Notes under the pieces: model-generated | Told to the model about the DNA's origin: nothing | The model's database searches: none | What the model saw: only the letters and a program-made list of their open reading frames with translations | Source of the DNA: Prochlorococcus sp. AG-363-B04 | GTDB taxonomy: Bacteria > Cyanobacteriota > Cyanobacteriia > PCC-6307 > Cyanobiaceae | Reading direction: 5' to 3' | DNA length: 64,000 nucleotides | Assembly: GCA_003278465.1 (NCBI GenBank) | Contig: QCFC01000008.1 | Location: 1 to 64,000, forward strand | Part shown: positions 25,696-35,939 of the stretch, in pieces | Layout of the letters: every line of letters starts with the position of its first letter | Numbering within the stretch: position 1 is the stretch's first letter | Position numbers and translations under genes: made by a program

Positions 25696-27861
25696 TTAGT
25701 TTAGTGGTGCTACGGGAGTTGGTGAATGGTCAATGTGAGCCATGTCTCCATTTTGAGGAACTCCTCGTAGGGTCAAGTTAATACGTCCACGGTTATCAAT
25801 TTCTCTTACGCGTACAGTTACTTCATCTCCTACTTTTACGACATCTTCTACTTTTTCTACTCGGGCTTCTGAAAGTTGGGAAATATGAATCATGCCTTCT
25901 TTGCCTGGAAGAATTTCCACAAATGCTCCAATAGGAATGATTCTGGTAATTGAACCTGTAAATACTTCACCTTCATTAACTTTTCTAGTAAGCCCTTCAA
26001 TTATTCTTTGAGCTTCCTCTGCTGCTGCACCATCATGTGAGGCAATGGTTACTATCCCACCATCTTCAATATCAATCTTTGTATTAGTTCTTTCTGTGAT
26101 TCCTTTAATAGTTCTACCACCTGGTCCTATTACAGTACCAATTAATTCTGGATCAATCCTAAAGCTCAGTAGGCGAGGGGCATGAGGGGAAAGTGTATCT
26201 CTAGGGGCATCAATTGCCTCTAACATTTTTTCAAGAATATGAATTCTTGCAGGACGGGCCTGATTAACAGCTTCGGCAATGGTGGAAACTGGAAGACCAG
26301 TGATTTTCATGTCCATTTGAAGGGCTGTTATCCCTTTTTCTGTGCCAGCAACTTTAAAGTCCATATCACCCAGGAAATCTTCAATCCCTTGAATATCAGT
26401 AAGAATTCTCACTTCTTTCCCTTCTTTAATTAATCCCATTGCTGCCCCACTAACTGGAGCTTTTAGAGGAACTCCTGCATCCATAAGAGCTAGTGTGCTG
26501 CCACATACAGAACCCATTGATGTAGAGCCATTTGAACTAAGTATTTCACTTACAACTCTTAAAACATAAGGGAAGGTATCTTTGGCAGGTAGTACAGGTG
26601 AGATTGCTCTTTCTGCAAGAGCTCCATGACCAATTTCTCTTCGCCCTGGAGAACGCATAGGGCGTGTTTCTCCAACAGAAAAGGGAGGGAAGTTGTAGTG
26701 ATGTAGGTAAGTTTTTTCGGTATTAGGATTTAAGTCATCCATCTCTTGGGCATCACTTGGGGTCCCCAAGGTGGCAGTTGAGAGAACTTGTGTTAATCCT
26801 CTTTGGAAAAGTCCTGATCCGTGAACGCGATTTGGGAGTACGCCAGCTGCGGCATCAATCGTTCGAACTTCATCGAGCTTTCTACCATCTACTCGTTTCC
26901 CTTCCTTAAGTATTTGTTCGCGCATTAATTTTTTTGTTAATGCTTTAAAACTGTTGCCAAGTATTTTGTTACTAGCTGAAACTGCTTTTCGGACAGTGTT
27001 ATCCTCCTTTAAAGCCTCTATTGCCTCTGCAGCATTAGCTTTAATTGAATCTAGCTTTTCATCACGTTCAGATTTTGTTTGTTTAAATTCTTTTAGGACT
27101 TCACCAATTGATTTACTAAAAGTCTTTTCTAAATAAGCAGGTACAGTTGAGTCTTCTGTAGGCTCTTCAGGTTTTATTTGTTTTATATCAAGTTCTTTAA
27201 GCGTTTCTTGTTGAGCTTTAATTAGTTCGCAGACTGCTTCATATCCAAAATCAATTGCTTCAATAACATCTTGCTCGGACAATTGATTTGCTCCCGCTTC
27301 TACCATTACTACTCCGTCTGGAGTTCCCGCTACTACTAAATCGAGATCACCTCTTTCAATTTCTCGATAACTTGGATTTAATACAAAGTCATCACCTAGC
27401 AGTCCGACCCTGACAGCTGCCATTGGCCCTTGGAAAGGGATTTCTGCTAATAGGGTGGCCATTGATGCGCCTGTTACAGCAAGAACATCTGCTGGAACTC
27501 TTTCGTCTAGCGAGAGACAAGTGGCAACTACTTGAATATCGTCTCTCATCCAATTAGGGAAAAGAGGTCGCATGGGGCGATCTATTAGACGGGCTGTCAA
27601 AGTCGCCCTCTCGGGAGGACGACTTTCACGTCGCATGAAGCTTCCAGGGATTCGACCTGCGGCATAAAGCCTCTCTTCGTAATCACATATGAGAGGCAGG
27701 AAGTCGATTCCTTCTCGACCTCCAGATTGCGTAGCTGTTACAAGGACTGATGTGTCCCCGCATTCAATCAAGACTGATCCTCCGGCCTGAGGCGCATATC
27801 GCCCAGTAGTCAGTCGTATCTCCCGACCATCAAAGGAGATCGACTTTGTCTGACCTTGCAC
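25696..27861 (-). CDS. pnp: Polyribonucleotide nucleotidyltransferase (PNPase)
   Basis: PNPase is the trimeric 3'-5' phosphorolytic exoribonuclease of RNA turnover. Cyanobacteria also use it to add heteropolymeric tails. The 721-residue protein has two RNase PH-like cores (the first with [21 protein letters not shown], cut here to 20 residues at most, the second with [15 protein letters not shown]), joined by a helical linker. A KH domain ([19 protein letters not shown]) and a C-terminal S1 domain follow near residues 560-700. All parts are intact. It ends 6 bp from the convergent cysQ. Confidence 0.97.
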   Translation of the reverse strand: MQGQTKSISFDGREIRLTTGRYAPQAGGSVLIECGDTSVLVTATQSGGREGIDFLPLICDYEERLYAAGRIPGSFMRRESRPPERATLTARLIDRPMRPLFPNWMRDDIQVVATCLSLDERVPADVLAVTGASMATLLAEIPFQGPMAAVRVGLLGDDFVLNPSYREIERGDLDLVVAGTPDGVVMVEAGANQLSEQDVIEAIDFGYEAVCELIKAQQETLKELDIKQIKPEEPTEDSTVPAYLEKTFSKSIGEVLKEFKQTKSERDEKLDSIKANAAEAIEALKEDNTVRKAVSASNKILGNSFKALTKKLMREQILKEGKRVDGRKLDEVRTIDAAAGVLPNRVHGSGLFQRGLTQVLSTATLGTPSDAQEMDDLNPNTEKTYLHHYNFPPFSVGETRPMRSPGRREIGHGALAERAISPVLPAKDTFPYVLRVVSEILSSNGSTSMGSVCGSTLALMDAGVPLKAPVSGAAMGLIKEGKEVRILTDIQGIEDFLGDMDFKVAGTEKGITALQMDMKITGLPVSTIAEAVNQARPARIHILEKMLEAIDAPRDTLSPHAPRLLSFRIDPELIGTVIGPGGRTIKGITERTNTKIDIEDGGIVTIASHDGAAAEEAQRIIEGLTRKVNEGEVFTGSITRIIPIGAFVEILPGKEGMIHISQLSEARVEKVEDVVKVGDEVTVRVREIDNRGRINLTLRGVPQNGDMAHIDHSPTPVAPLN

Positions 27862-28046
27862 GTGTTCTTATGTCTCTTTGTCTTTCTATATTCTTGCACT
27901 TAGTCGCCCCCTATTGACCAGATGATTGTGTTTGGTTTCGCATTATTGGTTTCAATATGAACAAGCACTTGCCAGGAAAATCAACTACTGGTCTGGTTTT
28001 TGGGCTAATTAGAAGGTTCTGAAAGAACTATGAAAATAGTTTCGAG

Positions 28047-28349
28047 TTACCAACTTGACTTAACAACTCCAGGAAGCTCGCCTTTATGAGCACGTTCCCT
28101 AAGTTGGTTTCTGCATAGGCCGAAATCGCGGTAAACCCCTCTGGGTTTCCCGGTGGCCCAGCATCTGTTTCTCATTCGATTGGGAGCGCTGTTACGAGGT
28201 AGGGCCTGAATCCTTCGGTGTATTTCAAGCCTTTCCATGGGGTCTTTGGCTGAATTGAATGCAGCCATCAGAGCTGAACGCTTTGCAGCAAAACGCTTTA
28301 CAAGCTTTTTGCGCTTAACATCGCGCGCGATCATTGACTTTTTCGCCAT
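28047..28349 (-). CDS. rpsN: 30S ribosomal protein S14
   Basis: This 100-residue basic protein carries the S14 signature: [20 protein letters not shown] followed by [16 protein letters not shown]. It is the longer zinc-independent type, since the paired CxxC motifs of short S14 proteins are absent. S14 binds the head of the 30S subunit. The gene stands outside the large ribosomal-protein operons, between rseP and pnp, as usual in cyanobacteria. About 185 bp separate it from pnp and about 127 bp from rseP, so it may have its own promoter. Confidence 0.97.
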   Translation of the reverse strand: MAKKSMIARDVKRKKLVKRFAAKRSALMAAFNSAKDPMERLEIHRRIQALPRNSAPNRMRNRCWATGKPRGVYRDFGLCRNQLRERAHKGELPGVVKSSW

Positions 28350-28476
28350 CAGGCAGTGTTAACTATGTACTCAATAACAAATGATGATACCTCTCGATGA
28401 GATGAATTGCTTGCCTGGCTCAAGAGGTTACGTAAGATTTGGAATTATTTATAATCTTGCAATTGAAAAATAGGCT

Positions 28477-29559
28477 TTAGCTTTTTAATAGTTGTTGAAC
28501 CAAGGATAGTTGAGTTGTATCTCTAATAATGAGTACAAGACTTAGACCAACTAAAAGAACAAAGCCTGATTGCATAAAAAAGAGCTGAAATTTTTCTGGA
28601 ACTGGTTTACCTCTTATCCATTCAATTAAAAGCAGTACTAACTGACCACCATCAAGAAGAGGTAGGGGGAGTGAATTTAAAACTGCAAGATTTATGGAAA
28701 TAAGAGCAGCAAAGAGAATTAGGCCAGAACCACCTTGTTCCGTAAGTTGCGCTCCTACTTCAACAATTTTTACGGGGCCACCTAGTTGTCCAGCAGTCGT
28801 GCCGAAGTTAGTGATAAGTCCTTGATAGCCATTTAAGGTTCGATTTAAGAGATCAAAAAATTGCTCATTAGCATGATTCAAAACTTCTATAGGACCAGTT
28901 GCTGGACGGACGCTCCCTGATATGTTTGCTTGTAGTTGGGCTCCTATTTTCCCAGATCCTTTTGAAATATTTGGTATTAAGATTAATTCTTTAATTTCTC
29001 CTTTGTGTATTTCTTTTACTTTGAGAGTTTTGGAAGGTGACTCTTTGATTAATTGAACAAAACTTTCAACTGCTTTTTGCCCTCTTCCAAGCTCTACATT
29101 GTTTATACTTAAAATTCGATCACCTTGAACTAGGCCAGCTTTATCAGCTGCTTCATTAGTTTGAACAGCCATTATTAATACTCCTTGCTCAGGTTGATTT
29201 GGTAAGCCGATAATTGCTCCTTGTCCAATTAGAACAAGCCATGCAAGTAAGAAATTAGCTAATACTCCAGCAGAAATAACAAAAAGTCTTTGATGTATTG
29301 GACGATTCCTTAGTAAATCTGGATCATCTTTAGGTATCTCACTTTCTTTATCGTCATCTGGGAAGGAAACAAACCCTCCTAATGGAAGGGCCCTTAGGGC
29401 ATATGTAACTCCTTTGAGTTCACGTTTAAAAATTGCAGGGCCAAATCCAATGGAAAATCCATTGACACGGATATTTTGAGATGTGGCAGCCAGAAAATGG
29501 CCTGCTTCATGAATAACAATTAGAAGTCCAAGAACTGCTAATGAGGCTAAAACGTTCAT
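28477..29559 (-). CDS. rseP: Site-2 membrane zinc metalloprotease RseP
   Basis: RseP-type proteases cut membrane-bound regulators within the membrane. The active-site HExxH is at residues 17-21 (VIHEAGHFLA), followed by GPAIFKRELKGVTYALR-like sequence. One PDZ domain lies near residues 125-200 (GDRILSINNVEL). The second zinc motif is NSLPLPLLDGGQL near residues 292-304. Four membrane segments are likely. At 360 aa it is the single-PDZ form common in Gram-positives and cyanobacteria. No anti-sigma substrate gene is nearby. Confidence 0.95.
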   Translation of the reverse strand: MNVLASLAVLGLLIVIHEAGHFLAATSQNIRVNGFSIGFGPAIFKRELKGVTYALRALPLGGFVSFPDDDKESEIPKDDPDLLRNRPIHQRLFVISAGVLANFLLAWLVLIGQGAIIGLPNQPEQGVLIMAVQTNEAADKAGLVQGDRILSINNVELGRGQKAVESFVQLIKESPSKTLKVKEIHKGEIKELILIPNISKGSGKIGAQLQANISGSVRPATGPIEVLNHANEQFFDLLNRTLNGYQGLITNFGTTAGQLGGPVKIVEVGAQLTEQGGSGLILFAALISINLAVLNSLPLPLLDGGQLVLLLIEWIRGKPVPEKFQLFFMQSGFVLLVGLSLVLIIRDTTQLSLVQQLLKS

Positions 29560-29578
29560 AGGACTTTAGTTGAATTGA

Positions 29579-30856
29579 TCATTTCGATTTGAGTTGACTA
29601 TCTCCAAAGTAAGGAACAAGTGCTTTTGGGAGAGTGACAGTCCCATCTGATTGTTGTCCGTTTTCAAGTAAAGCAGCCATAGTTCTCCCTACTGCTAGTC
29701 CACTTCCATTTAGGGTGTGGACAAGTTTGGTGTTTTTGCCTTCTTTTGTCCTGATACCAGAACGTCTCGCTTGGAAATCTCCGCAAATACTGCAACTTGA
29801 AATTTCTCTAAAGGTCTTTGCACCAGGCAGCCATACTTCAAGATCAAATGTCCTAGAGGCCGAAAAACCTAAATCCCCGGTACAAATTTCCACAACACGG
29901 TAAGGGAGCTCCAATGCTTGAAGAACAGCTTCCGCATCAGCAGTTATAGCAGTGTGTGCAGCCTCTGAATCGTTAGGGTTGGTAAACCAATAAAGCTCGA
30001 CTTTGTTGAATTGATGAAGTCTAATTAACCCCCTTGTATCTCTTCCATAGCTGCCTGCTTCTCTACGGAAACATGGTGAATAGGCAACGTAGCGAATTGG
30101 AAGTTGTTCAGCAGGAATTATTTCATTGCGATGAAGAGAAGTGATGGGAACTTCAGCAGTAGGAGTTAGCCAGAGATCATCTTCTGCACATCGAAAACTT
30201 TCTTCTGCAAATTTTGGTAGTTGCCCTGAACTTGTAAGACTTGCTGTATTTATAAGTACAGGAGGTAAAACTTCTTTGTAACCTTTTGCTGTATGTAGAT
30301 CAAGCATAAAGTTGATCAAAGCTCGCTCTAAACGAGCTCCTTGGTTGAGGAGTGTAATAAAACGACTTTGAGCAATTTGAGTAGACTTCTCTGACTCAAA
30401 GAGTTCTAGCTCCTCTGCAATTTCCCAATGCTCTTTAAGAGAGAGGTCATCCCTAGGAGATCCCCATCTACGTATCTCCTGGTTATCATCTTCGTTCTTT
30501 CCAAAGGGACATTCTTTGGAGGGTAAATTAGGTAGATTTAGTAATTCTTCTCGAAGCTTTGTTGAAAGTTTCTTCTCTTCTTCTTCCAATAATGCAACCT
30601 TTTGTTTGATCTGGGTACCTTGTTTGCGCAGCTCTATTAGTTGTGATGATTGAGGATTGATCCCAACCTTAATTTGATTCCCAACTTCTTTCCCAATTTG
30701 ATTGCTCTCTGCTTTGAGTCTATTGAGTTCTTCTTCAAGGTTGCGTTGTTTTTGAGAGCTCAGTTGAAGGTTCTTCAGGTCTAAGGAAATTCCCCTGCGT
30801 TCTAATTCACGGGCGATTAGATCAGGATTTTCACGAACCAAGCGCTGGTCGAGCAC
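29579..30856 (-). CDS. serS: Seryl-tRNA synthetase
   Basis: SerRS charges serine tRNAs. A long N-terminal coiled coil (residues about 30-105) binds the tRNA extra arm. The class II core shows TPTAEVPITSLHRNEII, motif 2 in FRREAGSYGRDTRGLIR with HQFNKVELY, and motif 3 in LNGSGLAVGRTMAALLEN near residues 380-397. At 425 aa the length is standard. It sits between ycf46 and rseP, 19 bp before the latter, in the conserved minus-strand block. Confidence 0.97.
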   Translation of the reverse strand: MLDQRLVRENPDLIARELERRGISLDLKNLQLSSQKQRNLEEELNRLKAESNQIGKEVGNQIKVGINPQSSQLIELRKQGTQIKQKVALLEEEEKKLSTKLREELLNLPNLPSKECPFGKNEDDNQEIRRWGSPRDDLSLKEHWEIAEELELFESEKSTQIAQSRFITLLNQGARLERALINFMLDLHTAKGYKEVLPPVLINTASLTSSGQLPKFAEESFRCAEDDLWLTPTAEVPITSLHRNEIIPAEQLPIRYVAYSPCFRREAGSYGRDTRGLIRLHQFNKVELYWFTNPNDSEAAHTAITADAEAVLQALELPYRVVEICTGDLGFSASRTFDLEVWLPGAKTFREISSCSICGDFQARRSGIRTKEGKNTKLVHTLNGSGLAVGRTMAALLENGQQSDGTVTLPKALVPYFGDSQLKSK

Positions 30857-30951
30857 GAAGTTTTTTTCATCGTCGCCGGCAGCTTAACTAATTAATGTCA
30901 CCAAGATCATTCTTGCTTGGAAGTCTGTACTTTCAATTTGTGAAAACTTTC

Positions 30952-32448
30952 CTATTCGGGATCTATTAGTTGGTTCAGGTTCGCTGATGCTGGCCTTGCT
31001 CTGCCACTGGAAGCCCACTCTTTTAGAGAACTTAGTTGTTCTTTGGCTGTTCTAGAGAGAGGGATTAATTGAGTAGCTGCAAGTATTAGATCTGTTTCTT
31101 GTAATTCTCTTCTCTCTGCGAAGGCTAGATGCATTGCTTCAATAACTGTTTGCTCAAGTTCGGCGCCTGAAAATCCCCGAGTTCTATCTACTACTGTCGA
31201 TAAAGGGAGTTTGAGATTAGGTCTCCTTTGTTGTATATGTAATTCCATAATGCTTAATCTTTCTAAGGTGCTAGGAAGATCAAGCATGAATATTTCGTCA
31301 AAGCGACCTTTGCGGAGAAGTTCTCCTGGAAGCTTTTCCACTCCATTTGCTGTTGCGACTACGAAAACTGCTGAGGTTTTTTCTGCCATCCAAGTCAGGA
31401 CATTTGCAAGAACTCTTTGGCTGGTACCTCCGTCACTCCGAGAATCCCCACCAAATCCTTTGTCAATTTCATCTATCCATAGAACACAAGGGGCCATGGC
31501 TTCTGCTCTTTGAATCGTTTCTCGGGTTCGGGCCTCACTTGCTCCAACAAGACCTGCAAAAAGTCGCCCTACATCTAGTCGAAGTAATGGCATTGACCAA
31601 CTATGGGCGATTACTTTTGCGGTTAGTGATTTTCCCGTTCCTTGTGGACCGACAAGTAATACGCCCCTAGGTAAAGGCAATCCAAAGGCACGTGCTTCAT
31701 TAGAGAATGCCTGATGACGTTGATCTAGCCAGCTTTTCAGAGCGTCTAGGCCTCCAATATCAGCTGGTGTTGAATTGGTGACGCAATATTCAAGAACCTC
31801 GCTACGAGCAATCGTTTGTCTTTTCTCTTCTAGGACCTCTGATAGGTCTTCCAGGCCCATTTGTCCTCTTTTTGCTAGTGCTCTTGCTGCTACTTGCCTT
31901 ACTCGGGCTTCGCTAAGTCCACTACAGGCATGAGAAAGTTCTTCAAGTATCTCTTGCTCAAGAGGTGATCCACTTGTAATAGCAATGTTGCTTAGTAAGG
32001 CTCTTATTTCCGATTCTTGGGGTAACGGCAAATCAAGGATTGTCAGTGCATCATCAAGGTCATTTGGAGGAGTCCATGGACCTGTGCATAGGACTACTGT
32101 ATGAGGTTGATGCCGAAGTTGAACAGAAAGGTTCTTTAGCATTCTTGATATGCCTGGGTCTTCGCAGAAACGATGAAAATCTTTAACTAGGAGAATTGTT
32201 GGATTTGTGTCATCAAGCTTTTGAAGCCATTGCAAAACTGCCATTGGTTGTCGAGCTCCAAGGCCTTCTGAGTTGAGAATTCCTTTCAATCCATCTATGT
32301 AATCCCAAGTCGCAAGCCTGCGCGGATGAAGTCTTCGTGAAGTCTCTTCTAGTAATACTTGTACCCTTTCTTCTTCTCCACTACGAATCCAAATAAGAGG
32401 AGTCCTTGCTCTAATTAAGAGATCTAGATGTGATGACCAGTTGTTCAT
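30952..32448 (-). CDS. ycf46: Ycf46-type AAA+ ATPase
   Basis: This 498-residue protein matches cyanobacterial and plastid Ycf46. A non-catalytic N-terminal ATPase-like part (residues about 1-220) precedes an active AAA+ module. That module has Walker A GPQGTGKS, Walker B VLWIDEIDKGF and a second region of homology ending LLRKGRFDEIF. Ycf46 has been linked to regulation of photosynthesis and carbon uptake in cyanobacteria, but its substrate is uncertain. I use the ATG at 32448, 2 bp after the DUF177 gene, rather than 32478, which would overlap that gene. Confidence 0.9.
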   Translation of the reverse strand: MNNWSSHLDLLIRARTPLIWIRSGEEERVQVLLEETSRRLHPRRLATWDYIDGLKGILNSEGLGARQPMAVLQWLQKLDDTNPTILLVKDFHRFCEDPGISRMLKNLSVQLRHQPHTVVLCTGPWTPPNDLDDALTILDLPLPQESEIRALLSNIAITSGSPLEQEILEELSHACSGLSEARVRQVAARALAKRGQMGLEDLSEVLEEKRQTIARSEVLEYCVTNSTPADIGGLDALKSWLDQRHQAFSNEARAFGLPLPRGVLLVGPQGTGKSLTAKVIAHSWSMPLLRLDVGRLFAGLVGASEARTRETIQRAEAMAPCVLWIDEIDKGFGGDSRSDGGTSQRVLANVLTWMAEKTSAVFVVATANGVEKLPGELLRKGRFDEIFMLDLPSTLERLSIMELHIQQRRPNLKLPLSTVVDRTRGFSGAELEQTVIEAMHLAFAERRELQETDLILAATQLIPLSRTAKEQLSSLKEWASSGRARPASANLNQLIDPE

Positions 32449-32450
32449 GA

Positions 32451-32984
32451 CTAATGGAAATTTTTTAAGGCAATCCAACGAGAATCAATTTGTTGTTGCT
32501 CGCCAGAATCATTTTGTCCATGAGAAATCTTTTCTGGTGAGTTGATTTGGGGCGAACCAGGACAATGATCTCCGCAGATATTTAATAGAGGCATTCTTAA
32601 ATTAAGTTGTTCGAAAAGCCAATGAGCTGGATCAAAATTTTCATTTGGATCTATAAAATCGACAATAGATGCTAATTGTGATGAAGATACTTCTAGTTTT
32701 AGATCTTCTAAATTTAAGTCTTCTTTCCCAATCCATATCATTTCATCTGTTTCAAATTCAAGCTTATAATTGAAACTTGTTAAGCATTTGTCACATGATA
32801 AATTTACAGCTGTATTTGCCTTGCCTTTTAATTGAAGTAGGTTTCCCTTTGAATCTGCCTTGATTATTCCACTGATTGGTGTAAATGTTGCAAAGTTTTT
32901 AAGATAACCTTCTATTAACCAGATTTTTGGAGATGTTAATTTGGATATTTCTTTTACTGGTATAGGTTGTAGGCCATTTATCAT
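32451..32984 (-). CDS. DUF177/YceD family protein
   Basis: The YceD family (plant homologues act in 23S rRNA maturation) is shown by an N-terminal beta-rich part with [20 protein letters not shown] near residues 52-71. The CxxC there pairs with Cys in the C-terminal CGDHCPG. The four Cys are a likely zinc site. At 177 aa it is of normal length. In many bacteria YceD precedes rpmF; here it lies between yidC (4-bp overlap) and ycf46, a cyanobacterial arrangement. A ribosome-assembly role is inferred from homologues. Confidence 0.85.
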   Translation of the reverse strand: MINGLQPIPVKEISKLTSPKIWLIEGYLKNFATFTPISGIIKADSKGNLLQLKGKANTAVNLSCDKCLTSFNYKLEFETDEMIWIGKEDLNLEDLKLEVSSSQLASIVDFIDPNENFDPAHWLFEQLNLRMPLLNICGDHCPGSPQINSPEKISHGQNDSGEQQQIDSRWIALKNFH

Positions 32985-34123
32985 TTGCTACTTTTGGGTT
33001 CGAATGGCAGCCTTCCTGAACTTTCTATTGATGATGTAGCAAGCTTAGGGTCTGACTGATTAGCTAGTTGATCATTAAGAATTGCTTGAAGGTTGTCAGG
33101 AAGTGCTTCTCTGCTCAGAAGAAATGTTTGTAGTGCTTGGAAGATATTTGCAATAACCATATAAAGTAAAACTCCTGCTGGGAGTGGGAAGAAGAGAAAC
33201 ATCCCAGTAATCATTATTGGGGTAATTTTATTTGCTGTAGATTGCTGAGGGTTTACAGGCATCCCTTTCCCAGAAAGGAATTGAGATAGTAAAAGTGTTA
33301 CCCCAAATGTTCCAACTAAGATAGCAATATCCCAATTGATCGATCCATCAACATAAAACCCAACTTGACCTAAAGCTTTAATAAAAAGGAAACCACTTTT
33401 AGCTGCTAATCCTGGAATTTTTCCCTCAACAGTTGCATCTCCTTGAGATATAGCAGTTACAATTCCATCTGAAGAAATTGAAACAAGCCCCTCTCCTTTG
33501 GTAACTTTCCATTTCGGAGTGAAGTTCTTACCATCCTCATAGTGAGAAAGTAATTCATTAAAACTTTCACCATTAGTTGTTTGCAACTTGATCTGAGTAC
33601 TGTCACCTACGCCTATCTTTGTTCCTCCTGGTAAAGAAGCTATTACAGGGATATGGTCAGTTTCAGTTACAAAAATGGAATGCCTTGGACTGCTGAATGG
33701 CTTTGGTTCGACTGTGGCAACTTGTTCAGCAGGTAAAACTTTTAGATTTACCAAATATGGGACGTCTGCGAAAGGTGATCCTCTAAGGGTTGCGAAAAGA
33801 GCAAATAATATTGGCATTTGAACCAATAAGGGTAGGCAGCCTGCTAGAGGGCTCCCAAACTCCTTCATCAGGTTCCCTAGCTCTTCTTGCTGCTTTTGAG
33901 GGTTGTTTGCGTAGCGGGATTTGATTTCAGCCTGACGCTTTTGCATGACTGGCTGTGCGATACGCATCCGACGAGCGCTTCGAATTGAGCCAGCACTTAA
34001 CGGAAAAAGAGCAAGGCGGATGACGATAGTTAATGCAACTATCGCTAATCCGTAACTGGGGACCAATCCATAGAAGAAGTCCAGGATTGGGATAAGTAGC
34101 TTGTCTGAGATGTATCCAATCAC
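32981..34123 (-). CDS. yidC: Membrane protein insertase YidC/Oxa1 with Ig-like insert
   Basis: YidC inserts membrane proteins, alone or with SecYEG, and in cyanobacteria also serves thylakoid proteins. The core has the hydrophilic-groove Arg36 in VIRLALFPL, the coiled cytoplasmic loop ([20 protein letters not shown]), and later membrane helices at about 262-283 and 301-334. Between helices, residues about 125-258 form an extracytoplasmic insert that includes a BIG2-like Ig domain ([20 protein letters not shown]). The insert is after the second core helix pair, not in the E. coli P1 position. At 380 aa the rest is normal. It overlaps DUF177 by 4 bp. Confidence 0.93.
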   Translation of the reverse strand: MIGYISDKLLIPILDFFYGLVPSYGLAIVALTIVIRLALFPLSAGSIRSARRMRIAQPVMQKRQAEIKSRYANNPQKQQEELGNLMKEFGSPLAGCLPLLVQMPILFALFATLRGSPFADVPYLVNLKVLPAEQVATVEPKPFSSPRHSIFVTETDHIPVIASLPGGTKIGVGDSTQIKLQTTNGESFNELLSHYEDGKNFTPKWKVTKGEGLVSISSDGIVTAISQGDATVEGKIPGLAAKSGFLFIKALGQVGFYVDGSINWDIAILVGTFGVTLLLSQFLSGKGMPVNPQQSTANKITPIMITGMFLFFPLPAGVLLYMVIANIFQALQTFLLSREALPDNLQAILNDQLANQSDPKLATSSIESSGRLPFEPKSSK

Positions 34124-34207
34124 GATTCTTTTCTTTTGAGGGTGTGGGCTGTCATGCCAGTTTGCAACAAGATCGGTGAGTTTAGTTCCATTTCTTGTGA
34201 AATAGAT

Positions 34208-34615
34208 TTAGGAGACAAAGCCTTTTAGGCCTTGGTCGACAGGGGATTTACCTGGGTTGTTCATTCGTTTAAGTATGTAATTTTCCGCTTCTCGGAAGTT
34301 TGGTACAGATCGCATTTCCAGCCTCGAGCTGTCTTTTAGAACAAGCACCATATCTCCCCAGGACCCTAATCCTCTAGGAATCGAGCGTAATTCTTTGATT
34401 TGGCTATATACGACTTGAGTTTTATCTCTGCCTAGCCAGCCTCCAGAGACGGAAACTCTTTTATTTGTTATTTTGAATCTTAGCCATATAGCTCTAACAA
34501 TTGCTCCAACCATAAAAGGTAGGCCTATTATGCTAAGGCCAGCTAAGAGATTGATGATTAGATCACCCTTTGATGGACCTCCTTCATAAAAGACCTCTTC
34601 GGCTTTATTAATCAT
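34208..34615 (-). CDS. PH-domain (YdbS/bPH_2-like) membrane protein
   Basis: The 135-residue protein has a hydrophobic pair of segments near residues 18-45 and then a bacterial PH-like domain: FKITNKRVSVSGGWLGRDKT, followed by VVYSQIKELRSIPRGLGSWG. The pattern I-T-N-x-R-V...Y-x-x-I fits bPH_2. These proteins are membrane-linked and of unknown function. In cyanobacteria one is regularly found between rnpA and yidC, as here. Its start overlaps the rnpA stop by 4 bp, so it is cotranscribed with rpmH and rnpA. Confidence 0.82.
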   Translation of the reverse strand: MINKAEEVFYEGGPSKGDLIINLLAGLSIIGLPFMVGAIVRAIWLRFKITNKRVSVSGGWLGRDKTQVVYSQIKELRSIPRGLGSWGDMVLVLKDSSRLEMRSVPNFREAENYILKRMNNPGKSPVDQGLKGFVS

Positions 34616-34998
34616 GATACCAGGCCTGAATTAATTAGTAATTGATCGCATTCTTTCAGTAAATAAGTATTGTCTTTATTAGAAGAATTAGGTTTTAAGC
34701 TGATTAGTGCCCATGAATCAGAGTTAATAGATCGGTTCTCAAGTCTGCCCCTTAGATGATGATGTAAAGCGCGACGAATCTTATTACGAATAACTGCCTT
34801 TTTATTTACCTTACTGCTTATTGCAACAGCACACCTGCAAGATTGAGATTCTAATTTCTTGAGAGTTGATTTCAAGAATTTTGGCTTGGCTTTTGCCACT
34901 ATTAAAAGCATAGAAGATCCATGAAAACGACGTCCTGATCTATGAAGATGATCAAAGCACTTGACTCCCTTTAAGCGCATTGATATGGGCAAAACCAT
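34612..34998 (-). CDS. rnpA: Ribonuclease P protein component
   Basis: RnpA assists the RNase P RNA in cutting the 5' leader of tRNA precursors. The 128-residue basic protein starts MVLPISMRLKG in line with the family, has the Phe in CFDHLHRSGRRF, and carries the RNR signature in KKAVIRNKIRRALHHHLR near residues 67-84. The start aligns better at 34998 than at an internal ATG six codons later. It follows rpmH, the classic order. The RNA partner rnpB is not in the window. Confidence 0.95.
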   Translation of the reverse strand: MVLPISMRLKGVKCFDHLHRSGRRFHGSSMLLIVAKAKPKFLKSTLKKLESQSCRCAVAISSKVNKKAVIRNKIRRALHHHLRGRLENRSINSDSWALISLKPNSSNKDNTYLLKECDQLLINSGLVS

Positions 34999-35075
34999 CG
35001 CTTATACGTTTTTTAGTGGTAGGAATGTTAGAAAGATAAATTTACATGTTTGAAGATGATATGGGAAGTCCCTCC

Positions 35076-35213
35076 TCAAACGGCAAGACGGCTTCTGCCT
35101 CTTTTCCTTCTAGAGCGGATGACTCTACGTCCGGTATGCGTTCTCATGCGTACTCGAAAACCTGAAACACGCTTCCTTTTGCGACTTGTTCCTCCGAGAG
35201 TTCTTTTTGTCAT
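35076..35213 (-). CDS. rpmH: 50S ribosomal protein L34
   Basis: On the minus strand ATG at 35213 opens a 45-codon frame ending in TGA at 35076. It reads [20 protein letters not shown] and ends [11 protein letters not shown]. The Arg/Lys-rich sequence with [16 protein letters not shown] is the universal L34 pattern. It is too short for many gene finders. It heads rpmH-rnpA-PH protein-yidC. In many bacteria this block marks the replication origin region, but no DnaA boxes cluster here and cyanobacterial origins are elsewhere. Confidence 0.97.
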   Translation of the reverse strand: MTKRTLGGTSRKRKRVSGFRVRMRTHTGRRVIRSRRKRGRSRLAV

Positions 35214-35258
35214 TTTGAGATTACTTCAGTCTTTTAAGTAGGTAGTTAATTTATCAGT

Positions 35259-35840
35259 TCAGTCGATGTCGAAATTCCAGCTACCTAGATAGCCAGACAT
35301 TGGCAAATCTCCTGGTGCTTGCCCAAGAGCATTGAATTGGTACATCCCAGTTTGAAATGGGTTGAAGATTTTCATTACAACGGCATAACTTCCATCTACT
35401 GGAATTGGTTTATCAGGAAAGATTTCAATAGCAGTTTGGTCCTTGTTAATTTCGAAAACAGCAGCAATTTTTTCTTTACATCTAGTGCGAGATAGCATGC
35501 CTCCTTCGGTTACTTCACAAAGGCTTAGTTTTTTAGGGTTGATTTTGGCGTCAAAATAGTCTGGGACTGTAATTGTTAGCTTGATAATTGCAGTTTTTCG
35601 ATCTTTAGGTTTTAAAACCATGTAGTAAGTGGCCCTATCCCTTTTAGTTGATGAGCTTTGCGTGTAGTAAAGCTTTTTATAGTTTTTTGAACCATCCCAT
35701 CTAAACTCAAGCAAACCGGGGCCAGCGTTGGTTTTAGTAGGCAAAAACCCTTCAAAAAGTAGACTGGAGCTAATGACTCCGATTGTTAGCCCAAGATAAA
35801 TGGTTGATTTATACCAAAACTTAGAGAGGTTTAAGGACAT
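35259..35840 (-). CDS. DUF2808 exported protein
   Basis: The 193-residue product starts with a signal-peptide-like segment (IYLGLTIGVISSSLLFEGFL) and a cut near KTNAG at about residue 38. The mature part, beginning GPGLLEFRWDG, is a beta-rich domain with ITVPDYFDAKINPKKLSLC, as in the cyanobacterial DUF2808 family. Two Cys (CEVTEGG... and TRCKE) may form a disulfide. Its role is unknown. It lies upstream of rpmH on the same strand, but 45 bp of gap and a different job suggest it is separate. Confidence 0.8.
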   Translation of the reverse strand: MSLNLSKFWYKSTIYLGLTIGVISSSLLFEGFLPTKTNAGPGLLEFRWDGSKNYKKLYYTQSSSTKRDRATYYMVLKPKDRKTAIIKLTITVPDYFDAKINPKKLSLCEVTEGGMLSRTRCKEKIAAVFEINKDQTAIEIFPDKPIPVDGSYAVVMKIFNPFQTGMYQFNALGQAPGDLPMSGYLGSWNFDID

Positions 35841-35939
35841 GGCAGGAAAAATCTTTTTTAAGACGGTAGAAATTACAAATTAAGGAAATTAGATCAAGTT
35901 TCCTTAGGGATGAGATAAATACATAATTAATGTTTTATT

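Noticed and set aside
35001-35075. Replication origin near rpmH-rnpA
   Set aside because: The order rpmH-rnpA is often near oriC in other bacteria, but no dnaA, dnaN or DnaA-box cluster is seen here.
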